A stretch of DNA of 64,000 nucleotides from Lachnospiraceae bacterium MD308 (GCA_000403475.2 KE159795.1:1178983-1242982); one strand, 5' to 3'; positions 35,476 through 44,358 are shown, counted from the stretch's first letter. Notes: generated by a model not told the origin, from the sequence alone. A program made the numbers and translations.

Positions 35476-36411
35476 ATGTTCACAGGAAAAAAATACATAT
35501 ATGAAGTTTATAAAGAAAAAAGCTTTTCAAAGGCTGCGCAAAACCTCTACATCAGCCAGCCCTCCTTAAGTGCACGTATTAAAAAAATAGAAGATCAGAT
35601 CGGAGTGCCTTTATTCGACAGAAGCACCAGCCCTTTGAAACTTACCGAAATCGGTGAAGTCTACATAGAAGCCGCCAAAGAAATTTTTCAGATTGAACAA
35701 CGGGTAGAAAATCACATCAACAAACTGACCACATTGAAAACAGGTCATTTATCTGTAGGTGCCAGCAATCTGTTCGCCGCCTATGTCATGCCTCAGCTTA
35801 TCACTCAATTTCAGCAGCGCTTTCCGGATATCCGCATCCGAATTACCGAGGGGAACACCACCCAGTTAGAGTCGATGCTCAGTAATAACTACCTGGATTT
35901 TGTCGTAGATAATTACCGCTATGATAACATCATGTACAACAAGGAACTATACTGTACAGAAAATATTCTTCTGGCAGTCCCCAAGCATTTTCCCATTCAC
36001 GAACAACTTAAGGATTACCGGCTTTCCTACACTGACATCAAAAATAAAAGCTATCTCAGCGAAGCCTCCCTGGCCGTACCTTTGGAAAAGTTCTCCAAGC
36101 TTCCTTTTATCATGCTTGCTCCCGGAAATGATACCCGCCTGCGAGGAGATAAGTTATGCCGCGAAGCCGGATTCCACCCGAATATTATCCTGGAATTCAA
36201 TCAGCAGTCTACCGCTTACATGGCTGCCTCCACCCAGCTTGGAGCTACATTTATCAGCGATATTCTTGTAAGCCAGCTTCCTTCCTTCGAGAATCTCGCC
36301 TACTATAAGCTTGCCGGCGAATCAGCAAAACGTGAAGTATACTTTTATTACAAAAATCATAAATATAAGACAAGGGTCATGGAAGAATTCCTTTCTATGA
36401 TGCATAAATAA
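35476..36411 (+). CDS. LysR-family transcriptional regulator
   Basis: 311 residues with a strong AAGGAG site 8 bases before ATG. HTH (FSKAAQNLYISQPSLSARIKKIEDQIG) and a CysB-like effector domain. Divergent from alaA over a 129-bp AT-rich spacer, so alaA or alanine/aminotransferase metabolism is a probable target. Followed by a bidirectional terminator shared with rplA. Confidence 0.92.
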   Translation: MFTGKKYIYEVYKEKSFSKAAQNLYISQPSLSARIKKIEDQIGVPLFDRSTSPLKLTEIGEVYIEAAKEIFQIEQRVENHINKLTTLKTGHLSVGASNLFAAYVMPQLITQFQQRFPDIRIRITEGNTTQLESMLSNNYLDFVVDNYRYDNIMYNKELYCTENILLAVPKHFPIHEQLKDYRLSYTDIKNKSYLSEASLAVPLEKFSKLPFIMLAPGNDTRLRGDKLCREAGFHPNIILEFNQQSTAYMAASTQLGATFISDILVSQLPSFENLAYYKLAGESAKREVYFYYKNHKYKTRVMEEFLSMMHK

Positions 36412-36420
36412 TCCTTTAAA

Positions 36421-36452
36421 AAAGACACCGGCATAAACTGTCCGGTGTCTTT
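36421..36452. terminator. Bidirectional terminator between the LysR gene and rplA
   Basis: AAAGACACCGG/CCGGTGTCTTT, an 11-bp perfect stem with a 10-base loop; the A- and T-rich ends can serve in both directions. Confidence 0.85.
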
Positions 36453-36474
36453 ATATATCATTCTTTACGTTCGG

Positions 36475-37167
36475 TTATACAAGCCTCATCGGGTTAATCT
36501 TCACACCCGGTCCCATTGTAGAAGAAAGCGTCACGCTCTTTAAGAACTGACCCTTTACTGCTGCCGGTCTTGCTTTGATAACCGCCTCAATCAACGTCTG
36601 GAAGTTGTCCGTAATCTGTTCTTCGGTAAAGGAAGCTTTACCTAACGGCACATGGATAATGTTCGTCTTATCAAGTCTGTATTCAATCTTACCAGCCTTG
36701 ATATCCTGGATTGCCTTTGTGACATCCATCGTTACTGTACCAGCCTTCGGGTTCGGCATAAGTCCCTTTGGTCCAAGTACACGACCAAGACGTCCTACAA
36801 CACCCATCATATCTGGTGTAGCAACTACTACGTCAAATTCAAACCAGTTCTCTTTCTGAATCTTCGGAATCAGCTCATCTCCTCCAACATAATCAGCGCC
36901 TGCTGCTTTTGCTTCCTCAGCCTTCGCATCTTTTGCAAACACAAGAATACGAATCTTTTTACCGGTTCCATGCGGCAAAACTACAGCGCCACGAATCTGC
37001 TGGTCAGCATGACGTCCGTCACATCCGGTTCTGATATGAGCTTCAATCGTCTCATCGAATTTGGCAATTGCGGTCTTTTTAACTAATGAAACTGCCTCTG
37101 CTACATCATAGAGTGTTCCTCTTTCGATAGCTTTCGCAGCTTCTGCATATTTCTTTCCTCTTTTCAT
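36475..37167 (-). CDS. rplA: 50S ribosomal protein L1
   Basis: 230 residues, full length. Begins [21 protein letters not shown] and contains [23 protein letters not shown], the conserved L1 motif that contacts 23S rRNA. L1 also binds its own mRNA as a translational repressor; hairpins of the expected type precede rplA and rplK here (37183-37209 and 37818-37848). Confidence 0.98.
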   Translation of the reverse strand: MKRGKKYAEAAKAIERGTLYDVAEAVSLVKKTAIAKFDETIEAHIRTGCDGRHADQQIRGAVVLPHGTGKKIRILVFAKDAKAEEAKAAGADYVGGDELIPKIQKENWFEFDVVVATPDMMGVVGRLGRVLGPKGLMPNPKAGTVTMDVTKAIQDIKAGKIEYRLDKTNIIHVPLGKASFTEEQITDNFQTLIEAVIKARPAAVKGQFLKSVTLSSTMGPGVKINPMRLV

Positions 37168-37182
37168 CTAAATAACCTCCTT

Positions 37183-37209
37183 GTGGTAATGTCGGGATAA
37201 CCCTCCCAC
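37183..37209 (-). promoter_or_regulatory. L1-binding-site-like hairpin before rplA
   Basis: On the minus strand GTGG-GA-GGG-ttat-CCC-gacatta-CCAC, next to the AGGAGG of rplA: an outer 4-bp stem, an asymmetric internal loop and an inner 3-bp stem. The layout matches known L1 mRNA targets and occurs again before rplK. Confidence 0.5.
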
Positions 37210-37237
37210 TTTTTGTTTTTACAGTTTTGACAGAGAA

Positions 37238-37376
37238 GTTCTTCTCGCTTTGCTCGAAGAACGGCTAAAACTCTATGCTCGATAACACCTCGCTAAGAGT
37301 TGCTCTTCGGTTGTTCTTCTCGCTTTGCTCGAAGAACGGCTAAAACTCTATGCTCGATAACACCTCGCTAAGAGTT
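37238..37376. repeat. Tandem 64-bp palindromic repeats between rplK and rplA
   Basis: Two identical 64-bp units (37238-37301 and 37313-37376) separated by 11 bp. Each unit has two hairpins: GTTCTTC/GAAGAAC and AACTCT/AGAGTT. The second unit reaches the rplK stop codon. They look like interspersed palindromic elements duplicated in place, inside the operon. Confidence 0.9.
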
Positions 37377-37802
37377 TTATGCCTCTACAGTTACGCCCAT
37401 GGAGCGGCATGTTCCTTCGATCATACTCATGGCTGCCTCAATGCTTGCTGCGTTGAGGTCTGGCATCTTGAGCTCTGCGATTTCCTGAATCTGAGCTTTT
37501 GTGATCGTTGCAACCTTTTTCTTATTCGGTGTGCCTGAACCTGATTTGATCTTGCAGGCTTTCTTAATAAGAACCGGTGCCGGCGGTGTCTTTGTGATGA
37601 AGCTGAAGCTTCTGTCACTGTAAACTGTAATAACTACAGGGATGATAAGATCACCCTGATCTGCGGTTCTAGCATTAAACTGCTTTGTAAATTCAACAAT
37701 ATTCACACCATGCTGGCCAAGTGCAGGACCAACCGGTGGTGCCGGAGTTGCTTTTCCGGCAGGAATCTGTAATTTAATATAACCTTGTACTTTTTTTGCC
37801 AT
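37377..37802 (-). CDS. rplK: 50S ribosomal protein L11
   Basis: 141 residues. Starts [32 protein letters not shown], with the proline-rich linker and the GTPase-centre-binding C-terminal domain. Binds 23S rRNA at the factor-binding centre. The gene ends in one of the palindromic repeats. Confidence 0.98.
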   Translation of the reverse strand: MAKKVQGYIKLQIPAGKATPAPPVGPALGQHGVNIVEFTKQFNARTADQGDLIIPVVITVYSDRSFSFITKTPPAPVLIKKACKIKSGSGTPNKKKVATITKAQIQEIAELKMPDLNAASIEAAMSMIEGTCRSMGVTVEA

Positions 37803-37817
37803 TTCAATTACCTCCTT

Positions 37818-37848
37818 GTGGTGATGGCGGAATTAATATTCCTCCCAC
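37818..37848 (-). promoter_or_regulatory. L1-binding-site-like hairpin before rplK
   Basis: GTGG-GA-GGAAT-atta-ATTCC-gccatca-CCAC, directly before the rplK ribosome binding site, with the same architecture as the element before rplA. L1 repression of the rplK-rplA mRNA through such a leader is known in bacteria. Confidence 0.6.
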
Positions 37849-37863
37849 TGATTTTGTTTTTAC

Positions 37864-38379
37864 TTACATCTTTTTAACTTCTGCGAAACTGATTTCAACC
37901 GGCGTTTCGCGGCCAAATAGCTCAACATTGATTGTCAGACTCTGTTTCTGCAGATTCATTGCCTGGACAACTCCAACCGTATCTGCCCATGCTCCGGCGA
38001 TTACCCGAACAGTATCTCCCTCTTCAAAGTCAACGACAATATTCTCCTGACGGATTCCCAGCGGTGCCATCTCCGCATCTGTAAGCGGCACCGGCTTAGA
38101 GCCCGGCCCCACAAAACCTGTGACGCCCCTGGTATTTCTGACAACATACCATGTATCATCATTCATAATCATATGAATCAACACGTACCCCGGGAACATC
38201 TTCTTCTGTGATGCTTTCTGGACTCCGTTCTTAAGCTCCACTACTTCCTGCATAGGAACGCGGACTTCCAAAATCTGCTCTTCCAGATGTCTGTTCTCGA
38301 TTGTCTTATCAATGTTTGCCTTTACCTTGTTCTCATACCCTGAATAAGTATGAACTACGTACCATTTTGCCTCTGACAT
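37864..38379 (-). CDS. nusG: Transcription termination/antitermination protein NusG
   Basis: 171 residues. NGN domain (KWYVVHTYSGYENKVKANI, then MFPGYVLIHMI) and C-terminal KOW motif (FEEGDTVRVIAGAWADTVGVV). Couples transcription and translation and modulates pausing. Normal position between secE and rplK. Confidence 0.98.
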   Translation of the reverse strand: MSEAKWYVVHTYSGYENKVKANIDKTIENRHLEEQILEVRVPMQEVVELKNGVQKASQKKMFPGYVLIHMIMNDDTWYVVRNTRGVTGFVGPGSKPVPLTDAEMAPLGIRQENIVVDFEEGDTVRVIAGAWADTVGVVQAMNLQKQSLTINVELFGRETPVEISFAEVKKM

Positions 38380-38408
38380 ATAATCACCTTTCTTGCATGC
38401 AGTTCTAA

Positions 38409-38618
38409 TCAGCCCAGATTGACAAGAATATCAACACCATGCTGAATCATGAAGTCAATCAATGCAATGATAACTCCAAGCACTACTGACACAGAAACAA
38501 CCGCCACTGTCTGTTTTGCAAGTTCTACCTTGCCTGGCCAAACGATTTTCTTAAACTCTTTGTTAAGACCTTTGAACCAGCTTTTTTTCTGAGTCGTCTT
38601 TCCGCTCACGTCATTCAC
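38409..38618 (-). CDS. secE: Preprotein translocase subunit SecE
   Basis: 69 residues with a single C-terminal membrane segment (VVSVSVVLGVIIALIDF) and the conserved FKKIVWPGKVELAKQT amphipathic stretch. Essential SecYEG component. Between rpmG and nusG, the normal arrangement. Confidence 0.97.
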   Translation of the reverse strand: MNDVSGKTTQKKSWFKGLNKEFKKIVWPGKVELAKQTVAVVSVSVVLGVIIALIDFMIQHGVDILVNLG

Positions 38619-38631
38619 CCCTTTGCAACGG

Positions 38632-38781
38632 TTACTTCGTTTCTTTGTGCAATGTGTGTGACCTGCAGAACTTACAATACTTTTTCGTCTCCATGCGCGC
38701 CGGATGAGCTTTCTTATCCTTTGTCATGTTGTAGTTCCGCTGCTTGCATTCTGTACACTCCAATGTGATTCTTGTACGCAC
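38632..38781 (-). CDS. rpmG: 50S ribosomal protein L33
   Basis: 49 residues from a GTG start at 38779-38781, preceded by GAGGTGG. Reads [18 protein letters not shown], then [15 protein letters not shown], so it is the zinc-binding (two CxxC) form of L33. First gene of the secE-nusG-rplKA transcript. Confidence 0.95.
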   Translation of the reverse strand: MRTRITLECTECKQRNYNMTKDKKAHPARMETKKYCKFCRSHTLHKETK

Positions 38782-38823
38782 AACTTCCACCTCGCTTTAT
38801 ACTTCTTTGTTAATGTGTTTCAC

Positions 38824-38842
38824 GGTAGCTTGCGAGGCTACC
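38824..38842 (-). other. Small hairpin in the rpmG leader
   Basis: GGTAGC/GCTACC stem with a 7-base loop, upstream of rpmG. A possible sigma-A promoter (TTGCTT-17-TACACT, about 38888-38917) lies further upstream. Otherwise 38782-39012 shows no gene. Confidence 0.4.
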
Positions 38843-39012
38843 CATATTTAGGCATAAAAAAAAGACCTACTTCCATTCGCTATGATAGTGTATCATATCA
38901 TGTAGATAAAAGCAAGCCTTTTTTCTAATTCCGGCAGCGCTGTCCAAAAGAAACTGTCCAAAAGAACAAATTTGTCTAATCCGGCAGCATAAATATAAAA
39001 CATGTAAAAATA

Positions 39013-39056
39013 CCCCCCCCCTCCGTATTGCATCTCTTTTTCCCATCGCTTATAAT
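39013..39056 (+). promoter_or_regulatory. Promoter with adjoining C9 tract (secreted protein 1)
   Basis: A run of nine C (39013-39021) ends 6 bp before TTGCAT (39028-39033); a 17-bp spacer leads to TATAAT (39051-39056). A near-consensus sigma-A promoter. The C-tract length may vary by slippage. Confidence 0.75.
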
Positions 39057-39102
39057 TTATATCGCAATGTTCATCTATACACTGAAAGGAGAAGTTTTAA
39101 TT

Positions 39103-39663
39103 ATGAAAAAGATGAAAAAAAGATTTCTGGCCATCAGCATTTGCTTTGCGGTGCTCTTTGGCTCTCTCACACCTGTGCAGGTAGCAGACGCGGCTCCAAA
39201 AAACGTTAAAACCACCGTCCGCTATAAGGGGAAGAACGTAACATTTGAGACGTTTCGCAGCATAGGATATGATTTTGACAAATATAAACCCAAAATCAAA
39301 ATGAATGCAAAGACATATGCCTCGGTAAAAAAAGCGTGGGGCAAGGCTAACAAAGTCGAAAAAAACGATTATGGAACCTGTTATACCTGGAAAAGCGGAA
39401 AGACACGCATTGCTTTTTATACATATGAAAACGGAAAACGCAAAGGAGATCTCTTCGTAGATATCCAAAACAAGAAAGCTTCCGTATATGGCATTAAAGT
39501 TGGTATGTCAAAAAAGCAAGCTTTGCAGAAATTAAAAAAACAGTTCGGTAAAAAGTATGTCATTTCCGAAAAGAATCAGATTCTTATTCAGACGCCAATG
39601 GGGCCAATTGAAATTAATTTGAAATCCGGAAAAGTGAAATCCATCCATATCTCTCATTCTTAA
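39103..39663 (+). CDS. Small secreted Lys-rich protein of unknown function, copy 1
   Basis: 186 residues from the ATG at 39103, which follows AAAGGAG. A signal peptide (MKKMKKRFLAISICFAVLFG... DAA) is followed by a basic mature domain with YKGKNVTF, KAWGKANK and a C-terminal GIKVGMSKKQALQKLKKQFGKK block. No known family was recognised; the repeated KxGMSKxxALxxLKK pattern recalls small beta-rich secreted repeats. Its paralogue follows 241 bp downstream, with the same promoter, signal peptide and terminator. Confidence 0.8.
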   Translation: MKKMKKRFLAISICFAVLFGSLTPVQVADAAPKNVKTTVRYKGKNVTFETFRSIGYDFDKYKPKIKMNAKTYASVKKAWGKANKVEKNDYGTCYTWKSGKTRIAFYTYENGKRKGDLFVDIQNKKASVYGIKVGMSKKQALQKLKKQFGKKYVISEKNQILIQTPMGPIEINLKSGKVKSIHISHS

Positions 39664-39719
39664 GATGACACCGGATTTTTCAACAGCTATTTTTCCGGAT
39701 TATATTTATATAAAAAACC

Positions 39720-39755
39720 GCCGCTTCACGACCAGGATACTGCCTGTGAAGCGGC
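39720..39755 (+). terminator. Terminator after secreted protein 1
   Basis: GCCGCTTCAC/GTGAAGCGGC stem followed by ATTTTTTATA. Confidence 0.85.
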
Positions 39756-39812
39756 ATTTTTTATATCAGATATGTTCCCGCAAAACTGCAAAAACGATGA
39801 AACACAGAAATA

Positions 39813-39858
39813 CCCCCCCCCCCCGTGTATTGCATTTCTTTTTTTAATCTCTTATAAT
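39813..39858 (+). promoter_or_regulatory. Promoter with adjoining C12 tract (secreted protein 2)
   Basis: Twelve C (39813-39824), then TTGCAT (39830-39835), 17-bp spacer and TATAAT (39853-39858): the same arrangement as copy 1 but with a longer tract. Confidence 0.75.
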
Positions 39859-39904
39859 ATATATCGCAATATTCATCTATACACTGAAAGGAGAAGTTTT
39901 AATT

Positions 39905-40462
39905 ATGAAAAAGATGAAAAAAAGATTTCTGGCCATCAGCATTTGCTTTGCGGTGCTCTTTGGTTCTCTCACACCTGTGCAGGTAGCAGACGCGGCTCCA
40001 AAAACCGCCAGCATAACCGTCCGTTATAAAGGAAAGAATGTCACATTTATGACATATCGCAACCTGAACAAATCCTACTCTAAAATAAAAATTACACCGA
40101 TTTCTAAAAAATATGCAACCATTAAAAAGAAGTGGGGCAAAGCAAAAAAAATGACCACACCTCTTAACTTTCCAAATGCTTGGAATACCGGAAAATCATA
40201 CATTGGTTTCACTACATACAAAAACGGAAAATTATCGGCTATCGGTATAGATATTTGGGATAAGAATGCCTCCGTATGCGGCGTAAAGGTCGGTATGTCA
40301 AAAAAACAGGCTTTACAGAAATTGAGAAAACAGTTCGGCAAAAAGCTTGTAACTACCGAAAAGAATCTGATTGCAGTTAATGTACCCCCGGCCGAGCCGT
40401 TTTATGTGAGCATAAAGTCTGGAAAAGTAGAATCCCTCTACTATATGTGCACAGGCCTTTGA
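39905..40462 (+). CDS. Small secreted Lys-rich protein of unknown function, copy 2
   Basis: 185 residues. The signal peptide is identical in protein sequence to that of copy 1 and nearly identical in DNA, while the mature part has diverged (LNKSYSKIKITPISKKYATIKKKWGKAKK), keeping the GVKVGMSKKQALQKLRKQFGKK block. This suggests duplication with later change of the exposed part. Secreted; function unknown. Confidence 0.8.
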   Translation: MKKMKKRFLAISICFAVLFGSLTPVQVADAAPKTASITVRYKGKNVTFMTYRNLNKSYSKIKITPISKKYATIKKKWGKAKKMTTPLNFPNAWNTGKSYIGFTTYKNGKLSAIGIDIWDKNASVCGVKVGMSKKQALQKLRKQFGKKLVTTEKNLIAVNVPPAEPFYVSIKSGKVESLYYMCTGL

Positions 40463-40513
40463 TAAAGCAGGTTTTCCCAACAGAAAAATTATATTAACAT
40501 TTACGCAAAAACC

Positions 40514-40549
40514 GCAGCTTCACAGTCACACAACCGCCTGTGAAGCTGC
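40514..40549. terminator. Bidirectional terminator between secreted protein 2 and the C39 peptidase gene
   Basis: A 12-bp stem (GCAGCTTCACAG, 40514-40525, with 40538-40549). The minus strand shows GGTTTTTGCG after the stem. Related in sequence to the terminator at 39720. Confidence 0.75.
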
Positions 40550-40585
40550 ATGTTTATATCAGCCATACCCTTCCTTTCTGAGGCT

Positions 40586-41428
40586 TTACTTCCTGAACAC
40601 CCACAACTGCTTGATCTGGCTGGATATCGATTCGAACTCCCACAGCTTTTCGGAATTAACTTTGCTGTTGGGGTCATTTACCTTTATCTTTCCATCTTCA
40701 TAATCTACAAATACAATAAAATGACCCTCTGTTGTGAAGTCTCCCGGCCCCATAACTGCCACAACCGGATTCCCCACTTTCAGATTCTCGGCAATCCGCG
40801 TCTTATTCAGCGGAATCTCCGTCACGTCAAACCCAAGCTGCTCTCCCCCTTCTGAGAAGAGTGCCCACGCCGTACCGCTTCCCTCAGCGGCATAGCCATT
40901 TTCAGTAGAGAAATCCGCCATCCATTTCGGGTCCTTTGATGTATCGCCGCTGAGATGAATTGTTACCATAGAAAGACACGTCGGGCCGCACCCTGTAAGC
41001 CCCATCACATTCCCGGAATACTGGTGATATCCCCACCGCTGATCCCACTGCATGAGAAGCGGCATAGAATCACTGTTCTTGTATTCGCCCAAATCTATCT
41101 TCGGCTCCTCGTCCTTCTTAATCGGATATTCCCACACAAACTCTTTCGCCTCAGGATTCCTGTCATAAAGCTCCAAAAGCTCCGCAGGATAAGCATCCAT
41201 GGTAAGCCCCTTCTTCTCCACAAACTCTTCAAATGTTTCCGGCGATGATTTTTTTGGTGCAATAACCTCTTTTCCCTTAAGACCTTTCGTGACCCAAAAG
41301 CCCCCTACAAGGAGAATCAGAAGGACAAGCTCTATCCCCAGAATCTTCATGCGGCGGTTCCGTCTCTTTCTGCGTCTGATAGACGCCCTGCTCCTTTTGT
41401 ATCTGTTACTCATTTCTCCGTATCCCAT
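40586..41428 (-). CDS. Membrane-anchored C39-like cysteine peptidase
   Basis: 280 residues. Start at 41428, as GGGGAG lies 7 bases upstream. Arg/Lys-rich cytoplasmic N-terminus (about 28 residues), one membrane segment (residues 30-46), then an extracellular peptidase-like domain: QWDQRWG (127-133), the catalytic Cys147 in GCGPTCLSM, His236 in GHFIVFVD and Asp252. This is the papain-like C39_2 family; targets are unknown but probably extracellular peptides or cell-wall-linked proteins. Confidence 0.83.
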   Translation of the reverse strand: MGYGEMSNRYKRSRASIRRRKRRNRRMKILGIELVLLILLVGGFWVTKGLKGKEVIAPKKSSPETFEEFVEKKGLTMDAYPAELLELYDRNPEAKEFVWEYPIKKDEEPKIDLGEYKNSDSMPLLMQWDQRWGYHQYSGNVMGLTGCGPTCLSMVTIHLSGDTSKDPKWMADFSTENGYAAEGSGTAWALFSEGGEQLGFDVTEIPLNKTRIAENLKVGNPVVAVMGPGDFTTEGHFIVFVDYEDGKIKVNDPNSKVNSEKLWEFESISSQIKQLWVFRK

Positions 41429-41580
41429 CTGCGTACTCCCCTTTCTTTCTTACGCAAATTTATCCAGAACTAAAAAGAAGTTCTTTTCTTCTACAAAGAG
41501 TATAGCAGAAAAAGGACTTCTTTTCTTTTATAATTTTTTGAAAAATGTGACTTTTTTTCTTTAGAAATATAAAGTTTTTC

Positions 41581-42354
41581 TTAATTCCCACATTCGATAC
41601 TGATTTCATTAAAAAGCTTTAACACATCTTCTACACACATATTCTCCTTCTCTTTCCCATTTTTATCCAAAATCGCCTCTCCCTGATGCATCATAAGCAA
41701 TCGGTTTCCGTACTCAATTGCATATCTCAGATTATGTGTGACCATAATCGCTGTAAGCTCTTTTTCCTTTACGATTTTATCTGTAAGCTCCATGATCATC
41801 TCTGCAGTTTTGGGGTCTAAAGCCGCAGTATGCTCATCCAGTATAAGAAATTCTATCGGTGTCATGGTAGACATCAATAGGGCCATCGCCTGTCTCTGTC
41901 CGCCGGAAAGCGCGCCTACCTTTGTATCCATTCTCTCTTCCAGACCGAGATTCAATTGTCTCAGCAATTCTTTATAATAACTGATCCGCTGCCTGTTCGT
42001 CCCTCTTCCAAGTCCAAAAAATCTCCCTTTATTATCAGCAAGAGACATATTCTCAAGAATCGTCATAGACGGACATGTGCCCATAGACGGATTCTGATAC
42101 ACCCGGCCGATTTTTGTATTGCGTTTGTATTCCTTGTCTTTTGTAATATCCTTTCCCCCCATTAATATCTGCCCCGACTCCGCCGGGATACTTCCGCAGA
42201 TAATGTTCAGCATGGAAGTCTTGCCGGAACCATTACTTCCCACAACGGAGATAAAATCGCCTTTTTCAACCTTCAAGTTGAAATGGTCAAACAAACACAT
42301 CTCATTAACTGTTCCGGGATTGTAATATTTTTGAATATCTTTAAGCTCAAGCAT
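41581..42354 (-). CDS. trpZ: ABC importer ATPase, TrpXYZ-type
   Basis: 257 residues. Walker A GSNGSGKTS, signature LSGGQRQAM, Walker B FLILDEHTAALDPKT; the DEHTAALDP form is characteristic of this transporter group. It overlaps the permease gene by 8 bp and energises uptake. The T-box with UGG specifier upstream supports tryptophan or a precursor as substrate. Confidence 0.82.
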   Translation of the reverse strand: MLELKDIQKYYNPGTVNEMCLFDHFNLKVEKGDFISVVGSNGSGKTSMLNIICGSIPAESGQILMGGKDITKDKEYKRNTKIGRVYQNPSMGTCPSMTILENMSLADNKGRFFGLGRGTNRQRISYYKELLRQLNLGLEERMDTKVGALSGGQRQAMALLMSTMTPIEFLILDEHTAALDPKTAEMIMELTDKIVKEKELTAIMVTHNLRYAIEYGNRLLMMHQGEAILDKNGKEKENMCVEDVLKLFNEISIECGN

Positions 42355-43228
42355 TCTTATTCACCTTCGCCTTTCTGTCCATACTGATAATAAGGATGAC
42401 CAAAAACAACACTGCTGTAATCAACTTCATCGCCTGCGGTTCGAAGTTTTTAATGGCTACTGCCACACACGCCTTATAGATAACCGAGCCAATAAGCACC
42501 GCCGTTGTTGCCTTAAAAGCCGTCAATTTTTTAAACAGGCTCGTTCCGATAATAACACTGGCAAGGCCGATGACAATCGCGCCGGTTCCCATGGATATCT
42601 CAAATACCCTTTCCTCCTGCGCAAATACACAGCCTGCTAAAGACACCAGACCATTTGCAAGAGCCAGTCCCAAAATCTTCACATTCCCCTGATCTCTTGC
42701 AAGAGCCGTCACTACTACCTCATTGTCCCCAACTGCCCGCAGCAGATATCCGGACTTTGTCTTCAAATACAGATCCAGCAAAAACTTGCACAATACGGCA
42801 ACCACTGCGATGATCACCACTGTCGTATAAGGTGCGATTCCCGAAGGAATCACACCGTTTATTAATTCGTTTTTAAAGATCGTCTCCTGAGAAAAAAGCG
42901 GAACATTCGCCGTACCCGCAATATATAAATTAATCGTCCACAGCGCCGTCATCATAATAATACCGGAAAGCAAATCTCTTACCTTGCACTTTACATGGAT
43001 AAGCCCTGTGCAGACTCCTGCCGCCATCCCTGCCAGAAATGCAAGCGGCAAAGTCAGGTACGGATTCATCCCACGTGTTATAAATGCCGCCGTAATCGCC
43101 GCCCCCAAAGGAAAGCTTCCGTCTACCGTCAGATCAGGAAAATCCAAAATCTTATAGGTAATATATACACCCAATGCAAGGATTCCATATATGAGCCCCT
43201 GTTCTGCTACTGATACAAAAAAATCCAT
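42347..43228 (-). CDS. trpY: ABC importer permease, TrpXYZ-type
   Basis: 293 residues, about eight membrane segments, starting MDFFVSVAEQGLIYGILALGVYITYK with the DFPDLTVDGSFPLGAA block of this permease family. It forms the channel with the ATPase. Between the substrate-binding protein gene (18 bp upstream) and the ATPase. Confidence 0.85.
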   Translation of the reverse strand: MDFFVSVAEQGLIYGILALGVYITYKILDFPDLTVDGSFPLGAAITAAFITRGMNPYLTLPLAFLAGMAAGVCTGLIHVKCKVRDLLSGIIMMTALWTINLYIAGTANVPLFSQETIFKNELINGVIPSGIAPYTTVVIIAVVAVLCKFLLDLYLKTKSGYLLRAVGDNEVVVTALARDQGNVKILGLALANGLVSLAGCVFAQEERVFEISMGTGAIVIGLASVIIGTSLFKKLTAFKATTAVLIGSVIYKACVAVAIKNFEPQAMKLITAVLFLVILIISMDRKAKVNKNA

Positions 43229-43246
43229 AAATCTGCCTCCTGCCTG

Positions 43247-44257
43247 CTACTTCGCGATCTCATCAAAGCTTTCCACCGCGCTGTCTAAAAGCTCCTGCGG
43301 CACCGTCACGCCAAGCTCTGCCGCCACCTTATTATTTACATAAAACCCTGGTTCCGTAATCAGCTCAAAATTCATCTCAGATGCTTTTTTCTCTCCCTTT
43401 AACACCTGCGCCGCCATCTTCCCTGTCTGCTTGCCAAGCGCAATATAGTCAATCCCCTCTGCCGCAAGACATCCAATCTTCACCTGCTCAATCTCACTTC
43501 CAAATACCGGAATCTTTTTCTCATTCGCTTTTTCAAGTATTGTAGGAAGAGAGGCAACGACGGTATTGTCGGTAAGGTTCGTGATGCAATCGACTTTACT
43601 CAGAAGGTCATCCGCCGCCAGCGCCACATCTGCTGTAACGGTGATACCCTTTTCCACCAACTCAAATCCATACTTTTCTACCAGCGAATCATACTCCTTA
43701 ATTGTAGATACAGAATTTGCTTCACTTGTTGTATACATTATGCCAAGTTTTTTTGCATCTGGCAGGAGCGCACGCATCATCTTAAGCTGCGCTTCTACCG
43801 GAAGCTTATCAGATGTGCCCGTAACTTCTCCTACCGGCGCTCCGTCTTCTTTCGCAAGCTCTGCACTGACCGGATCTGTCACCGCTGTATAGACAACAGG
43901 AATCCCTGCATCCATCGCTGCATTATATGCACTCTGCGCTGTCGGTGTGGCAATTGCACAGATCATATCCACCTTATCTGATACAAAGCTTCCGGATATC
44001 TGACCTGCCGTCCCCATATCTGCCGCTGCATTCTTTAAATCTACCGTAAGATTCTCACCCTCTTTGATTCCTGCCTCTGCAAGTCCTGCAAGAAAACCCT
44101 CCCGGCAGTTGTCAAGAGAACCATGCTCTGCAAACTGAGTGATGCCAATCTTATAGCTTTCTTTATCACCGGATTCTGAGGCGCCGCCTGCGCATCCTGT
44201 CATCATTGCTGCTGCCATTGCTGCTGTTAATAGTCCTGCTAATAATTTGTTTTTCAT
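43247..44257 (-). CDS. trpX: ABC importer substrate-binding lipoprotein, TrpXYZ-type
   Basis: 336 residues. Lipoprotein signal with MTGC lipobox (Cys22). The mature domain (YKIGITQFAEHGSLDNCREGFLAGL, then GIMYTTSEANSV) matches the ABC_sub_bind/TrpX family that binds aromatic substrates. Expression is probably T-box-controlled by uncharged tRNA-Trp. Confidence 0.86.
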   Translation of the reverse strand: MKNKLLAGLLTAAMAAAMMTGCAGGASESGDKESYKIGITQFAEHGSLDNCREGFLAGLAEAGIKEGENLTVDLKNAAADMGTAGQISGSFVSDKVDMICAIATPTAQSAYNAAMDAGIPVVYTAVTDPVSAELAKEDGAPVGEVTGTSDKLPVEAQLKMMRALLPDAKKLGIMYTTSEANSVSTIKEYDSLVEKYGFELVEKGITVTADVALAADDLLSKVDCITNLTDNTVVASLPTILEKANEKKIPVFGSEIEQVKIGCLAAEGIDYIALGKQTGKMAAQVLKGEKKASEMNFELITEPGFYVNNKVAAELGVTVPQELLDSAVESFDEIAK

Positions 44258-44358
44258 CGTTTCATTCTCCTTTTCTTTTTTCTTGATTTGGTTGTTAGGA
44301 GAGAATATTTAATAAAGCGGTACACCCCTGCTTGTGGGTATCTTCTCACTACTGGTTT

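Noticed and set aside
37238-37376. Possible CRISPR array
   Set aside because: Only two 64-bp units with internal hairpins and an 11-bp gap; no spacer variety and no cas genes.
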